The notes under the pieces were generated by a model, which saw nothing but the letters and a program-made list of their open reading frames with translations, did not search any database and had not been told where the DNA came from. 64,000 bases of DNA from Bathymodiolus brooksi (taxonomy: Eukaryota; Mollusca; Bivalvia; Mytilida; Modiolidae), in contig OY804586.1 in the NCBI GenBank assembly GCA_963680875.1, positions 55,090,203 to 55,154,202 of the forward strand, written 5' to 3'. A program made the translations under genes and the position numbers. Below, piece by piece: positions 11,761 through 22,002 of this stretch. The first letter of the stretch is position 1, and each line of letters opens with the position of its first letter.

Positions 11761-12746
11761 AGTTCTTTCACTTTGAAAAATAAATCTAATTGGATATCTG
11801 AATTTAGTATTCTCAAAAAAGCTTTTCCAAAGAATTGGATAGACATTTTAAAAACAGAAAGCTCAGTTAAAAGCATTGTAAATATCAAAAAAGATTATTT
11901 CATCTGGAACAATCAGTTTATTAATTTATCTACATTGTCTAATAAGTTATTATATAATAAACTGGTGAATGTTAAATTTTCAAACCCTATTGGTACACAT
12001 TATTGGATTAATTATTTAGTGTTGTCTGAAAAACCAAATACAAGTAGTCTATATTTTTTCATTTTCAAATTTCTTGACGAAAACAAACTTAAAATGTTCA
12101 GATGGAAACTTTTTCATTTTATTATACCAAATAAAGTTTTACTTTCCAAATGGAAAATTGTTGAGAATAGTTTATGTAATTTCTGTAAATTAGATGAAGA
12201 TTACTCTCATTATTTTATTACTTGTACCTTTCTAAAAGAGTTTTGGACAAAATTTCAGAATTTAATGAAGGGTTTGGGTATCGAAAACAAAATTACTTTG
12301 AATCATATAGTACATGGATACAAGATAGATGATAAAAACTATCTTGCATTAAATTTTTTGATAACAGTTGTAGGGTTTTCCATCTACAAATCGTACTATA
12401 TATCTGAACAGAAAACAAAGTATATTGATGTTTATAGAATATTTGCCAATGAATATATTAAAAGAATAAATGAAAATAAAACACTTCAAAAGTGTTCTTT
12501 TTTAATGAAAGTAAAAAATTATATAATAAATGCAAAATAAATAAATGTTTTCAAAAGGTATTAAATAGAAATTGTATTTAGGTTGTATATATATTTCATG
12601 TAATTCTGATTATAGCCCTGGATAATCAGAACAAGATGTAACAGGGAAACACCAAAAGGAGCTTGGACTTTTGGCGTGTTAATTGTAGCAAGCATTTGAA
12701 TAAAATATATTACGTTGTTAAAAAAAAAAAAAAGTTCTTTCACTTT
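11761..12746 (+). mobile_element. 5'-truncated L1/Tx1-like LINE inserted into Gypsy pol, with 14-bp TSD
   Basis: AGTTCTTTCACTTT stands at both 11761-11774 and 12733-12746. Between them is the C-terminal end of a LINE ORF2 (11775-12540), homologous to the copy at 38976-42860. It has the start SNWISEF, then ENKLKMFRWKLFHFIIPNK, then the zinc knuckle C-N-F-C-K-L-D-E-D-Y-S-H-Y-F-I-T-C, and the end ISEQKTKYIDVYRIFANEY. A 3' UTR with a 10-bp perfect hairpin (12604-12631) and a poly-A tract (12719-12732) follow. This last 250 codons is open and looks young. It sits antisense to the Gypsy pol. Confidence 0.9.
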
Positions 12747-13170
12747 TCGAAATGCATCTTCACAACTTTGGTCCCATTTCCATTGTTGACATTTGTGTAG
12801 CAAGCGATGTAACGGATTGAGCACAGTTGCAAGATCTGGTAAATATTTACCATAATAATTCATTAGTCCTAAAAACGATTTGAGCTGTGTAATGTTCTCA
12901 GTTTTTGGAGCATTAGTAATTGCTTGGATTTTATCTGGTGTTTTATGAAGTCTTTGTCAATAATGTGTCCACAAAATGTAACACTGTCTTTGAAAAATTG
13001 GCATTTATCCAAATTCAATCGTAATCCGTATTCTTCAAGTCTGGCCAACACTTTATCTAAGTTCTGGAGATGTTCTTGATCATCTTTGCCTGTGATAGCC
13101 ATATCATCTAACATGACCTGTACGCTAGGATTACCCTGCAACACCTCTTCTATAGTACGTTGTATCAATA
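12747..13170 (-). pseudogene. Ty3/Gypsy reverse transcriptase, C-terminal part
   Basis: 13168-12960 reads VQVMLDDMAITGKDDQEHL, with the DD of the catalytic box (the usual Y is M here), then RLNLDKCQFFKDSVTFCGHI, the classic post-catalytic motif. A one-base shift near 12945 moves the rest to another frame (LKSFLGLMNYYGKYLPDL, LNPLHRLLH). The fingers domain and anything upstream (gag, protease) are not present in the window. No ORF survives. Confidence 0.88.
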
Positions 13171-13295
13171 TAGTCCTTTATGAGTGTGTATTGTCACTAA
13201 TTCCTTTGAATTCTCATGTACAGATAATTGTAGATAAGCTTGTATCAAATATAATTTCGTGAATTGTTGTCCTCCTGCCAATTTGCAAAAATATC

Positions 13296-13553
13296 CTCGG
13301 GTTTACTCTGTGATTTTCGTTATTTTCATTAAAATTAAATATTTCCCCTTTTAGTGCCTCAATTCTAATCTTCTCTACGCAGAATCACCTAATTTTGATG
13401 TATTTTACACATTTTGAAAAAATGGGTTGTATCAAAATGTGTGAAATACGTCAAAATTAGGTGATTCTGCATAGAGAAGGTTAGAATAGAGGCACTAAAA
13501 GGGAAAATATTTAATTTTAATAAAAAGAACGAATATCACAGAGTGTACCCGAG
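13296..13553. repeat. Foldback (hairpin) element, arms about 119 bp
   Basis: The left arm from CTCGGGTTTACTCTGTGATT (13296) and the right arm ending AATATCACAGAGTGTACCCGAG (13553) are inverted copies with about eleven mismatches. They surround a loop of about 18 bases near 13418. The arms contain AGTGCCTC and CAGAATCACCTAATTTTGA. It abuts the 155-bp repeat. Confidence 0.88.
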
Positions 13554-13555
13554 TG

Positions 13556-13720
13556 CCTGTGTTTGAGGCCTGGGCACAACAACATGGACACTGTTTACAT
13601 TCTAGAACTACTTTTTATATAGAGAAAGAACTAATTAACAAAAGATTTTCATACGCGCGGAGTGACTAATAATAGAATCGGTAACGGTAAGATAATCCGG
13701 AGTAGTGCAATACATAGCAG
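13556..13720 (+). repeat. 155-bp dispersed repeat, copy 2
   Basis: It matches 7806-7960: TTTGAGGCCTGGGCACAACA, CTGTTTACATTCTAGAACTA, AATCGGTAACGGTAAGATAA. A 10-bp stretch is missing relative to copy 1. Confidence 0.65.
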
Positions 13721-14330
13721 AATCAATAAATATTACCTATGTTGAACTGTAGCTGGATTTCTAAATTTATTTAGAAATATGTCCACAGTAATAAAATTTA
13801 AATCCTGTTCTAAAACAAATTGCTAAGTTTCTTTTTTTACATACTATTTCTATTTAAGATGATAACTTTGGAAAACATATTATATGTTAAGCTCAACCAT
13901 TAACAATATAAAGAAACAACAATAATATTGTTTTAAGCTCTAAAAATTATTTACCTTTCTTAAATTTTACTTTTACAATTTTTTCCTTAATGCAAAAAAA
14001 TTAACAACAAAAGTCCAAACGACTGTATGCTTTAAAAATTAGCAAAACTCTGACGTCATTTCGAGCGTCGCCGCTTTTACACTGACGTTTCACGCGACTG
14101 TGCGATTTTGGGGCAATTTATGTGCGATCGAACAGCATGCATGTCCAAAAAATGGCAGATGACCAATTACCACAAATTTGCGATTTACTTTATAAATTTC
14201 CTATTAATGAATTTTTAAAAATGGATTTAAGAAATTTATTGCATTGTAAATAAAAACAAAATTTACTCATGCTTTGAATACGAAAAATAACAATAATATG
14301 CAAGTTCTAAAAGTATTGACCAATGAAATC
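13721..14330. other. No gene seen
   Basis: AT-rich intronic sequence with a short CG-containing stretch at 14050-14120. Confidence 0.4.
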
Positions 14331-14840
14331 GTTTGCTACTCACTACATGGCCGCCACATGCAATTTTTGTTTCTGATTGGTCGATTTCTAAAAATCTTAT
14401 ACTTTGAAACCGTTTTGCCAAATGAACCGAAATTTGATAGGAAGCATCTATGGAAGGGCCTCTATAGGGATTGCTCATTTCGTTTTGACCCGTTAACAAA
14501 CATGGCTGCCATAGGCAATGCTTGTTTGTGATTGGTCGATTTCTAAAAATCGTCTTCTCTGAAACCGCTTAACCAAGTGAACCGAAACTTTGTATGAAAC
14601 ATATATGGAAGGTTCCCTATAAAGATTGCTGATTTTGTTCCGATCCGTTAACAAACATGGCTGCCATAGGCAATTCTTGTTTCTGGTTGTTCGATTTCTA
14701 TAAATATTCTTCTCTGTAACTGCTTAGCCAAATGAACCAAAATTTGATGGGAAGTACCTATGGAAGGTTCTGTATTAAGTTTCCTCAAAGCACAATGAAA
14801 GGTGAGCGACACAAGCTCAGCCCACCGAGCCTCAAGGTTT
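14331..14840 (+). repeat. Tandem repeat, about 155-bp unit, three copies
   Basis: The recurring blocks are ATTGGTCGATTTCTAAAAAT (about 14376, 14533, diverged at 14690), AACATGGCTGCCATAGGCAA (14499, 14651) and TGAACCGAAA..TTTG (14423, 14579, 14733). Short reading frames on either strand are by-products of the repeat. Confidence 0.75.
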
Positions 14841-15129
14841 GTCTGTTCTGTACCTTATCTATATTTATCGTCTATAACAACAAACAAATACAACTATTAG
14901 TCATATTAAAGAGATTATGAAAGAAACATTCTGATTGGATGATTATGTATATAAAATTATAATTTTGTGATGAGACCAATGAAATAGATGAACAGATGAG
15001 ATATGATTATGAAGAAGATCTGACTATACTAAGCCATTCGTTTCCCACGACAGTGTACAGTTATTGATACAAGAAAACTGCTGAACCAATGGTTCCTCTT
15101 AGTTAAGTTGAAGTCATCACTTCGAAAGT

Positions 15130-15490
15130 TTAACAGTCACCACCATGACTTGGTTGACCGCTATGGAATATCTGTGTCACAAATGACCACGGATATGTTC
15201 CACTTGTCGTAAACACTTCGCGGTCCTTTCCTCGTTTATGACTTATCGCCAGGTTTGTAACTAGATTAACACGACGGGTGTCACTAGTGGAGCAGTAACT
15301 GCTTACCCTTCCGGAGTATCTGATTTCACCAACGATTTTTAGAGGGGTTCGTGTAACTCGATCTTTAGTTTTATAAGCATGTTTTGTAGATCGTTGTTTG
15401 TACTTTTTCTTTTGACCATTGTGTCGTCTGTCCATCTTCGATATACTGATTCTGATTACCCATTTGATATCTTCAAGCTCTTCTTACCTG
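15130..15490 (+). repeat. Dispersed repeat (copy 2 of the 2003-2330 family)
   Basis: Shared blocks with the first copy: CCCTTCCGGAG, TTTTGTAGATCGTTGTTTGT, CATTGTGTCGTCTGTCC and GATATCTTCAAGCTC. This copy extends further 5' (GACCGCTATGGAATATC). Confidence 0.65.
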
Positions 15491-15537
15491 CTGCAGTACA
15501 ATATGAACCGTAAAAATGCTCATTTTATTATTTATAG

Positions 15538-15619
15538 AGTCAATGTCCACCTTATAGGAGAGACATCTTTTGTAAACGTTATGACAGACAGTGTTCCTCT
15601 AAGAAAGACTGTAAACACG
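15538..15619 (+). CDS. WAP-domain gene, exon D (first half of WAP 2)
   Basis: The acceptor TTTATTATTTATAG and the donor GTACAG border an 82-nt exon. In phase 0, continuing from exon B, it reads S-Q-C-P-P-Y-R-R-D-I-F-C-K-R-Y-D-R-Q-C-S and then SKKDCKH: the first four WAP cysteines. It leaves one base (G), the same phase-1 break after the fourth cysteine as exon A. The repeated break position points to duplication of a two-exon domain unit. A short copy of the exon end plus donor (AAGACTGTAAACACGGTACA) recurs at 15738-15757 in the intron. Confidence 0.78.
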
Positions 15620-15779
15620 GTACAGTATATTAAAATAATTACAGGCAATTGTGAATATTGTTTGTTTATCCTGCAATTATGTGATTTTGAGCACTAATAA
15701 AGAGGAACAAATTGAGTGTTATTTAGTCATCGTTCTAATGAAGACTGTAAACACGGTACAATATATTGTGAATTGTGAT

Positions 15780-16210
15780 TTTGTTGTACCCCCCACAACA
15801 AAGTTGTAGGGATATACTGGTTTCACCATGTCCGTCCGTCGTCCGTCCGTCTGTAGACAAATCCTATGTCGTACAATAACTTGAGTTGTGTTTCATAGAA
15901 TCTTTTAAAATTTTATCAGCTGTTTATTGGTGAAGAGAGAAGGATCCCTTTCATTTTTGACGATTTTCACTTTTGTCGATCCAGAGTTATTGGACTTTAT
16001 GTGAAGGAAAATAGGATTTTTATCCTATGTCGTATGATAACTTGAGTAGTGTTTCTCAGAATGTTTTGAAATTTTATCAGCAGCTTACCGGTGAAGAGAG
16101 GATGGTCCCTTTCCATTTTGGTCGGAATAATCAGTAATATTTTGGCTATGGAAATAGGCTGGTCAGATGTGGGGAGTGGAGGTATATCTTAGTGAGCTGT
16201 GCTCACAGTA
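15780..16210 (+). repeat. Mollusc CCCCCCACAACAAAG repeat with an internal duplication
   Basis: It begins TACCCCCCACAACAAAGTTG, then CCGTCCGTCC tandem. It holds two diverged copies of a roughly 125-bp unit (AATCCTATGTCGTACAATAA and TTATCCTATGTCGTATGATA) and ends TGAGCTGTGCTCACAG. This type of repeat is widespread in mollusc genomes. Confidence 0.7.
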
Positions 16211-16744
16211 ATACTACTATTTTTTTATTTTTTTATTTTTAAAGCATTCATTTTATTTCACATGATCTCACACTCAGTATTTTATAGAAATAAGAGTTTA
16301 AGATCCAAGTTAAAATTACATACATTATATATTAACAATTGGCACTACATGTAGCAAGAAAAAGAAACATTGAAGTTTTGTAAAAACAAGGTCACCAATG
16401 TGGTTGGTCATTTTAAAAAAGAATCAGTTTTGTAAAGATAAGTTCACCAATGTGGTTGGTCATTTAAAAAAGAAAATAGAAACACTTCCTATGTATAAAG
16501 TATAAAGGGAGACAATCTCTTTTGTGACAATTGTGAATATGTGTTGTATGTATACCATAAGATCTTTAAATATATAAAAAAAATCTTCTAATCACAGCTG
16601 AGGGTAAATATCTTCCACACGACCAGTACTATTAAAACCTTATGGGAAACGGATGCGACAATTGAAAATGGACAATCCAGAGATAAAAGCAGTAGCTGGC
16701 ACAAGACAAAAAAGATGAACAACACAATTCCCATAAGAAAAAAA
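16211..16744. other. No gene seen
   Basis: T-tract and AT-rich sequence with a local duplication (GTTTTGTAAA.A.AAGGTCACCAATGTGGTTGGTC and its repeat, about 16375-16465). Confidence 0.5.
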
Positions 16745-16992
16745 TCGGAGATGATGATGAGGTCCGCTTTTTTCTAGACCAACACGCTGAGTTGGATTTG
16801 CATAGTGTTAGCTCACTGAAACAACAGTCGTGGGTAGACATGTCACTCTACTCGGACACATTATTCTGATTCTGAGCCAACCAGTCTTTGCTCTTTCTCC
16901 TTAATGCTGCGTGCTTAGCGGAGAAGCAACAAATACCAATTTTATAGTCTTTGGTTTGACCCGAGGTGATGGGGTTTCTCGGTGATGGAGGA
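16745..16992 (-). mobile_element. SINE family C, 3' truncated
   Basis: On the minus strand it reads the head (partly rearranged near 16985), then the conserved CAGCATTAAGGAGAAAGAGC, GGTTGGCTCAGAATCAG and GTTGGTCTAG. The shared 3' tail is missing. Confidence 0.75.
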
Positions 16993-17267
16993 AAGAAACA
17001 ATCTACTTAAAAATGAAAATAACTATTGCCATTTGAAAAAGTTTATAACTGTAAAAATATAGATCTCCTACAAAACTATACCAGTACAGTAACTACATCA
17101 TCATGTATTTGCTAAAGCAAGATTTTATATATTTTGTTATTTATGATGCTGAAAATGCTATATCTAAATTCCCTCCTACAAACTTATCATTGCATACTAT
17201 TGATATAAATAAAACAATGGATTTCGTTTATTTGTCTCAAATTGTGACCACAATTCACAGGACAGTG

Positions 17268-17455
17268 AAATACAATCAAACCTGCTTTAGTGACCACCTC
17301 TATTAAGCAATAACTTGTTTAATGTTATCTTAATTTTTATTACTCTTCATAGTGCATTTGATATCAATTAAACCTGTATTAAGCGACCACCTGTATTATG
17401 TGAACATATTTGACTGTTCCCTCGGAAGGTCACTTAAGAGATATTTGACTGTAAA
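17268..17455 (+). repeat. MITE-like CAATCAAACCTG element
   Basis: It starts ACAATCAAACCTGCTTTAGT and ends AGATATTTGACTGT, with an internal repeat of TTAAACCTGTATTAAGCGACC. The ends are imperfect inverted repeats (CAGTCAAACCTG type). Confidence 0.55.
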
Positions 17456-17479
17456 TGGTTTTATTTGTATATATTTTAG

Positions 17480-17545
17480 GTACCATCTGTTGTCCTGTTG
17501 ATTGTGGTACAGCCTGTAAACTGCCAGTAAAGCCTCCAGGTTCAA
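17480..17545 (+). CDS. WAP-domain gene, exon C (second half of WAP 2)
   Basis: The acceptor TATATATTTTAG and the strong donor GTAAGT border 66 nt. With one base from exon D it reads G-T-I-C-C-P-V-D-C-G-T-A-C-K-L-P-V-K-P-P-G-S: CC, DC and AC complete the eight cysteines of WAP 2. Carry-in and carry-out are both one base. The exon lies inside a tandem duplication (see 17549-17637). The pairing with exon D is by phase and cysteine pattern; no transcript is available here. Confidence 0.8.
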
Positions 17546-17548
17546 GTA

Positions 17549-17637
17549 AGTTTATTTATATATCTTGGATACCATCCGCTGTCCTGTTGATTGTGGTACA
17601 GCCTGTAAACTGCCAGTAAAGCCTCCAGGTTCAGGCA
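17549..17637 (+). pseudogene. Duplicated, dead copy of WAP exon C
   Basis: An 89-bp tandem copy of 17460-17548. The exon body is nearly identical, but the acceptor AG has become GG (ATATCTTGGATACC) and the donor GTAAG has become GCAAG. With no acceptor it is unlikely to be spliced. Confidence 0.8.
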
Positions 17638-18204
17638 AGCTAATTACCAGAAGATCAGAAGAACAGGATAATACAACAATGCTTTTTTTATATAACTATT
17701 CCAGAAATAAAGGGTCATTTCACACTCATTTTAGGGTATGAGTTATTTCTCATTGTGACTTTGACTGTGAAATGTATAGCAGCAATAAAAGCATGTTCCT
17801 TTACTTTACCACACTTTCCGCATTAAAATAAGAGATTTTATTTTGCTTTTGTACATATACAAGTCGCCACTATATAAAAGACGCAGAGTCTAGAATACTT
17901 TCGATGACAAATGAAACCAGATTTTGGAACAATTTTATTGTTATATCTATGTATGAAGGATCTTTCATCACACATAAGTTGCACCCTTAAATAAGACACC
18001 TTTTGGTTTCTTCTAGAAAAAAAAGCGTCTTTAGAAAAATATGGTATTTTGTGTCTAAGCGTAATGTTGGATAGTTTCTCATGTTCATTTTCATCCATAT
18101 CCTTTCTTACTAAAAGGCTTTGATCCAATTCAATGAATAATAAAATCAGGCAAGCTCATTTTCAGTGGATTTTTTGCTTAATTTCATAATTTAGAAAAAT
18201 ATTT
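17638..18204. other. No gene seen
   Basis: AT-rich intronic sequence. A minus-strand frame at 18128-17838 has no recognisable motif and is not supported. Confidence 0.4.
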
Positions 18205-18470
18205 CAATGGTTATGCTTATGGGGTTTAACGCCATTTTTATCAATATTTCAGTTATATCGTGGCCGTCAGCTTTATTTGTGGAGGAAACTGGAGAAAACC
18301 ACCGATCTGCCGCAAGTCACTGGCAAACTTTATTACATAATGTTGTATCGAGTGCACATCGCCATGAATGGGATTCGAACTCACAACTTTAGTGTTGATG
18401 GGCTCTGATTGATAGTGATTTCACAGGTAGTTGTTAATCCAACTACCATGCGATCACGACAGCCCAGGTT
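18205..18470 (-). mobile_element. SINE family B
   Basis: On plus it reads GGGGTTTAACGCCATTTTTATC, then GTGGCCGTCAGCTTTATTTGTGG, then ACAACTTTAGTGTTGATGGG, ending CATGCGATCACGACAGCCC at the tRNA-like head. Confidence 0.75.
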
Positions 18471-18486
18471 TTTTTTCAATCTAAAT

Positions 18487-18670
18487 TACAGAGAAACCTG
18501 CCTATACCGAACCTTGAGTAAACCAAAAACCTGACAAAACCAGACAGATTTTACAGTCCGATCTACTTAATATATGTGTAATTTAAGCCTTTGTATACCA
18601 AACACCTGTCTAAACTGAACAAATTCTTCAATCCTAAAGGGGTTCGGTTTTGACAGGTTTTACTGTATAT
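18487..18670. repeat. MITE with ACAGAGAAACCTG / CAGGTTTTACTGT ends
   Basis: The left end TTACAGAGAAACCTGCCTAT and the right end GACAGGTTTTACTGTAT are inverted repeats. The inside repeats ACCGAACC/GGTTCGGT and AAACCTGACAAAACC. No coding potential. Confidence 0.65.
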
Positions 18671-19179
18671 TGTGTAAGATGAATTAGAAGATCATGATAT
18701 TTTATTATTGTATTTAAGGAATATTTGAAATTGCAAAAAATACAATATAACCTGGTTTGGGGCAGCGGTTTATGAAAAGCGTCAACTGTATCAAACCAGT
18801 TTATGCAAGTATACTAGTAACCTGTTCAAAAATTTCAAATATTCCTTATAATTTAATTTTTACAACAAAATTGAATGATTCCTCAATTTTAATTACGATT
18901 ATTTCATGTGATTATTTGCCTTTGTCATTGGCAAATGAATATGTTGGGGACATCACAATACCAACCCAAGTTATCATGTATAACAAATGTTGCTCCAGGC
19001 GGTTCAGCCAATCAGGTTGCAGTATTCAAATCAAATTAAAATATTATCTGTTATTAAAATTCAGCTAAAAAATGGAGAACATCTGATTTCCCTCAGTACA
19101 GAAAAACAGTCGTGAACCCGAAGACCAATTTGTCCATATGCATGCAATGCATCTTAGGACACTCGTATATTCTATTCGA

Positions 19180-20985
19180 TCATGGGGTCAAAATACCATG
19201 GATAGTGGGTCCAAAATACCATGGAAGGGGGTTCGATATACCATGGATAGGGGGTTTGATATACCATGGGTAGTGGGGTCAAAATACCATGGATAGTGAG
19301 GTTGATATACCATGGGTAGGGGGTCAAAATACCATGGGTAGGGGGTTCAATATACCATATATAGAGGGGTTAAAATACCATGGTTAGGGGGTAGTCGATA
19401 TACCATGGTATGGGTGTTAAAATACCATGGATAGGGATCAAAATACCATGGGTAGGGGGTCAAAATACCATTGGTAGAGGGATCAAAAGACCATGGGTAG
19501 GGGGTCGATATACCATGGGTAGGGGAGTCAAAATCCAATGATTAGGGGGGTCAAAATACCATGGGTAGGGGTTTCAAAATACTATGGATGGGTTCGATAT
19601 ACCATGGATAGGGGGTCAATATACCATGGGTAGGGGGTAAAATACTATGAGTAGGAGAGTCAATATACCATTGGTAGGGTGGTCAATATACCATTGATAG
19701 GGGGTTCGATATACATTTTTGCAACATGTGTAGGGGGTCAAAATACCATGGCTATGGGAGTCGATATACCATGGGTAGGGAGTTCACTATGCCATAGATA
19801 GGGGCTGAAAATACCATCGGTAGGGGGGTCGATATGCCATGCGTAGGGCGGTCAAAATTCCATGGATAGGGAGGTCAAATTACCATGGGTAGGGGGTAAA
19901 AATAGCACGGGTAGGGGGTTCGAAAATCCATGGGTAGGGGGTCAAAATACCATGAATAGGGGGTCAAAATACCATGGGTAGGGGAATGTCAAAATCCAAT
20001 GGGTAGGGGGATCAAAATACATTGGTAGGGAAGTCAAAATACCATGGATAAGGGGGGTCAATATGTCATGGATGGAGGGTTCGATATACCATGAGTAGGG
20101 TGGTCAAAATACCATGGATGGTGGGTTCGATATACCATATGGATAGGGGGGTTAATATAACATGGATAGGGGATTCAATATACTATGGGTAGGGGATTCA
20201 AAATACCATGGATAGAGGGGTCGATATACCATAGGTAGGGGGGCCAATATACCATGGGTAGGTGGGGTCAAATTACCATGGATATGGGGTTCGATATACC
20301 ATGGATAGGTGGTTCGATATACCATGGGTAGGGGGACAAAATACTATCGATAGGGGATCAAAATACCATGGATAGGGGGTCGATATTCCATGGGTATTGG
20401 GGGTCAAAGTACCATGGGTTGGGATGTCACAATACCATGGATGGGTTCGATATACCATGGATAGGGGAATCAATATGTCATGGATAGTGGGTTCGATATA
20501 CCATGGGTAGGGGGTCAAAATACCATGGGTAGGGGGCCAGAATACCATGGGTAGGGGGTCGATATACTATGGGTAGGGGTGAAAATTCAATGGGTAGGGG
20601 GTCAAAATACCATGGGTAAGGGTGTCAAAATACCATGGACGGGTTCGATATACCATGGATAGGGGGTCAATATACCATGGATATGGGGTTCAATATACCA
20701 TGGGTAGGGGCAAAATACCATTGGTAGGAGAGTCGATATACCATGGGTAGGGGGGTCAATATACAATGGATAGGGGAGTCAATATACCATGGATAGGGGG
20801 TTCGATGTACATTGTTGTACCATGGGTAAGGGTCAAAATACCATAGGTAGGGGAGTCGATATTCCATGTGTAGGGGGTCAACATACCATGGGTAGGGGGT
20901 TCAATATACAATGGATAGGGGGTCAAACTACCATGGGGAGTGGGGTCGATATACCATGGGTAGGGGTGGTCAATATGTCATGAAC
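19180..20985. repeat. CCATGG minisatellite, about 1.8 kb
   Basis: About eighty diverged units of 20-24 bp, for example AATACCATGGGTAGGGGGTC and TTCGATATACCATGGATAGG. Translations such as PYPWYFDP on the minus strand come from the repeat; the unit length changes and stops interrupt every frame. Confidence 0.92.
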
Positions 20986-21066
20986 AAAGCACATAAACTG
21001 TGCATACTTATCAATTAATTTTTATGTCAAAATTTAATTTAAAATAATGGTTTTTTTTTATTGTAG

Positions 21067-21120
21067 AACATAAAATTTGCTTATATTGCTGTGGACCTCC
21101 TCCATGTTGCAGTACTTGTG
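21067..21120 (+). CDS. WAP-domain gene, exon E (cysteine-rich)
   Basis: A T-rich acceptor (TTTTTTTTATTGTAG) and the strong donor GTAAGC border 54 nt. Carrying one base from exon C it reads K-H-K-I-C-L-Y-C-C-G-P-P-P-C-C-S-T-C: six cysteines in 17 residues. The spacing is not that of a WAP domain, so it is a separate cysteine-rich insert or linker. It leaves one base, which does not fit exon F directly (that needs phase 0), so at least one exon between 21121 and 24235 is missing from this model or exon F joins elsewhere. Confidence 0.65.
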
Positions 21121-21147
21121 GTAAGCATAGTTTTCCTTTATAAGAAA

Positions 21148-21517
21148 AACCACATCTTTGGTGTAATGGATAGCTTTCTCGCCTCAAGTGCAGTGGATTG
21201 TCAGTTCGAGCTTCAATCACATCAAACAAAGACTATAAAATTGGTATTTGTTGCTTTTCAGCTAAGCACGCAGCATTAAGGAGAAAGAGCAAAGATTGGT
21301 TGGCTCGGAATCAGGATAATGTGTCTGAGTGGGGCGACATGACTATCCGCGGGACTGTTGTTTTAGTGAGCTAGCACTATAAGTATCCAAATAAGCATGT
21401 TGGTCTAGTATAAAGTGGACCTCATCATCATCTCCATTGAAAATTAACTTGTTGTTTTCGCCATGATATAGATGAAAATTGCTGAGTTGGCATTAAACAA
21501 CAATCACTCACTCCTAC
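21148..21517 (+). mobile_element. SINE family C
   Basis: The head TTGGTGTAATGGATAGCTTTCTCGCC and the body GCATTAAGGAGAAAGAGCAAAG lead to the tail CGCCATGATATAGATGAAAATTGC, ending GGCATTAAACAACAATCACTC. It starts 28 bases after exon E. Confidence 0.82.
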
Positions 21518-21529
21518 ATCCTCTTTATA

Positions 21530-21680
21530 TGAATGATGCTTGTATGTCTGTGGACAATATTTACTACTAGGGACTGGCGTATGATATATGTCTGTTTAAT
21601 GCCAATATTAGTAAAATATTGACTACTAGAGACTGGCGTATGATATATGTCTGTTTAATGCCAATATTAGTATACTATAC
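21530..21680 (+). repeat. 69-bp tandem duplication
   Basis: Two copies of ACTACTAG(G/A)GACTGGCGTATG through ATGCCAATATTAGTA, near 21561-21613 and 21632-21672. Confidence 0.75.
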
Positions 21681-21821
21681 TAATGAAATTGATATACTGT
21701 GCTGTGTGGGTTTTTTTATACAAATTGAAATTTATGCTGTTTGACTCCACTTTAAACATTTCTGCATTGATATCGTGGCGATCAGTTTTAGATTACCCAT
21801 GTAACTTTTATATATATATAG

Positions 21822-22002
21822 GGAGTGGATGTAGTCGAGTGGTCTAGGGCGCTGGACGTAAGGCTAAGCGAATGGTGCTGCAGTGTAACAATGGTGTGGG
21901 TTCAAATCCCGTCGAGGGAAGAACAAAAATTTGACAGCTCTAAAATCTAATTCTAACACTGTTTGGTTTAATTTTCAGACGTATATATATATATATATAT
22001 AT
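21822..22002 (+). mobile_element. tRNA-like SINE, another family (D), followed by (TA)n
   Basis: GGGAGTGGATGTAGTCGAGTGGTCTAGGGCGCTGGAC is an A-box-like head and GGGTTCAAATCCCG a B box. The spacing between them is longer than in a tRNA. A short unrelated tail (TGACAGCTCTAAAATC) and a TA microsatellite follow. No shared GCGTTAAACACC tail. Confidence 0.65.

Noticed and set aside
7806..13720. The 155-bp repeats as LTRs of the Gypsy element
   Set aside because: No TG...CA ends, primer-binding site or polypurine tract could be placed, and the 470-bp repeats and the foldback intervene.
19347..20867. Proline/tyrosine/tryptophan-rich repeated peptides on the minus strand
   Set aside because: They are translations of the CCATGG minisatellite; unit lengths are not multiples of three and stops recur.
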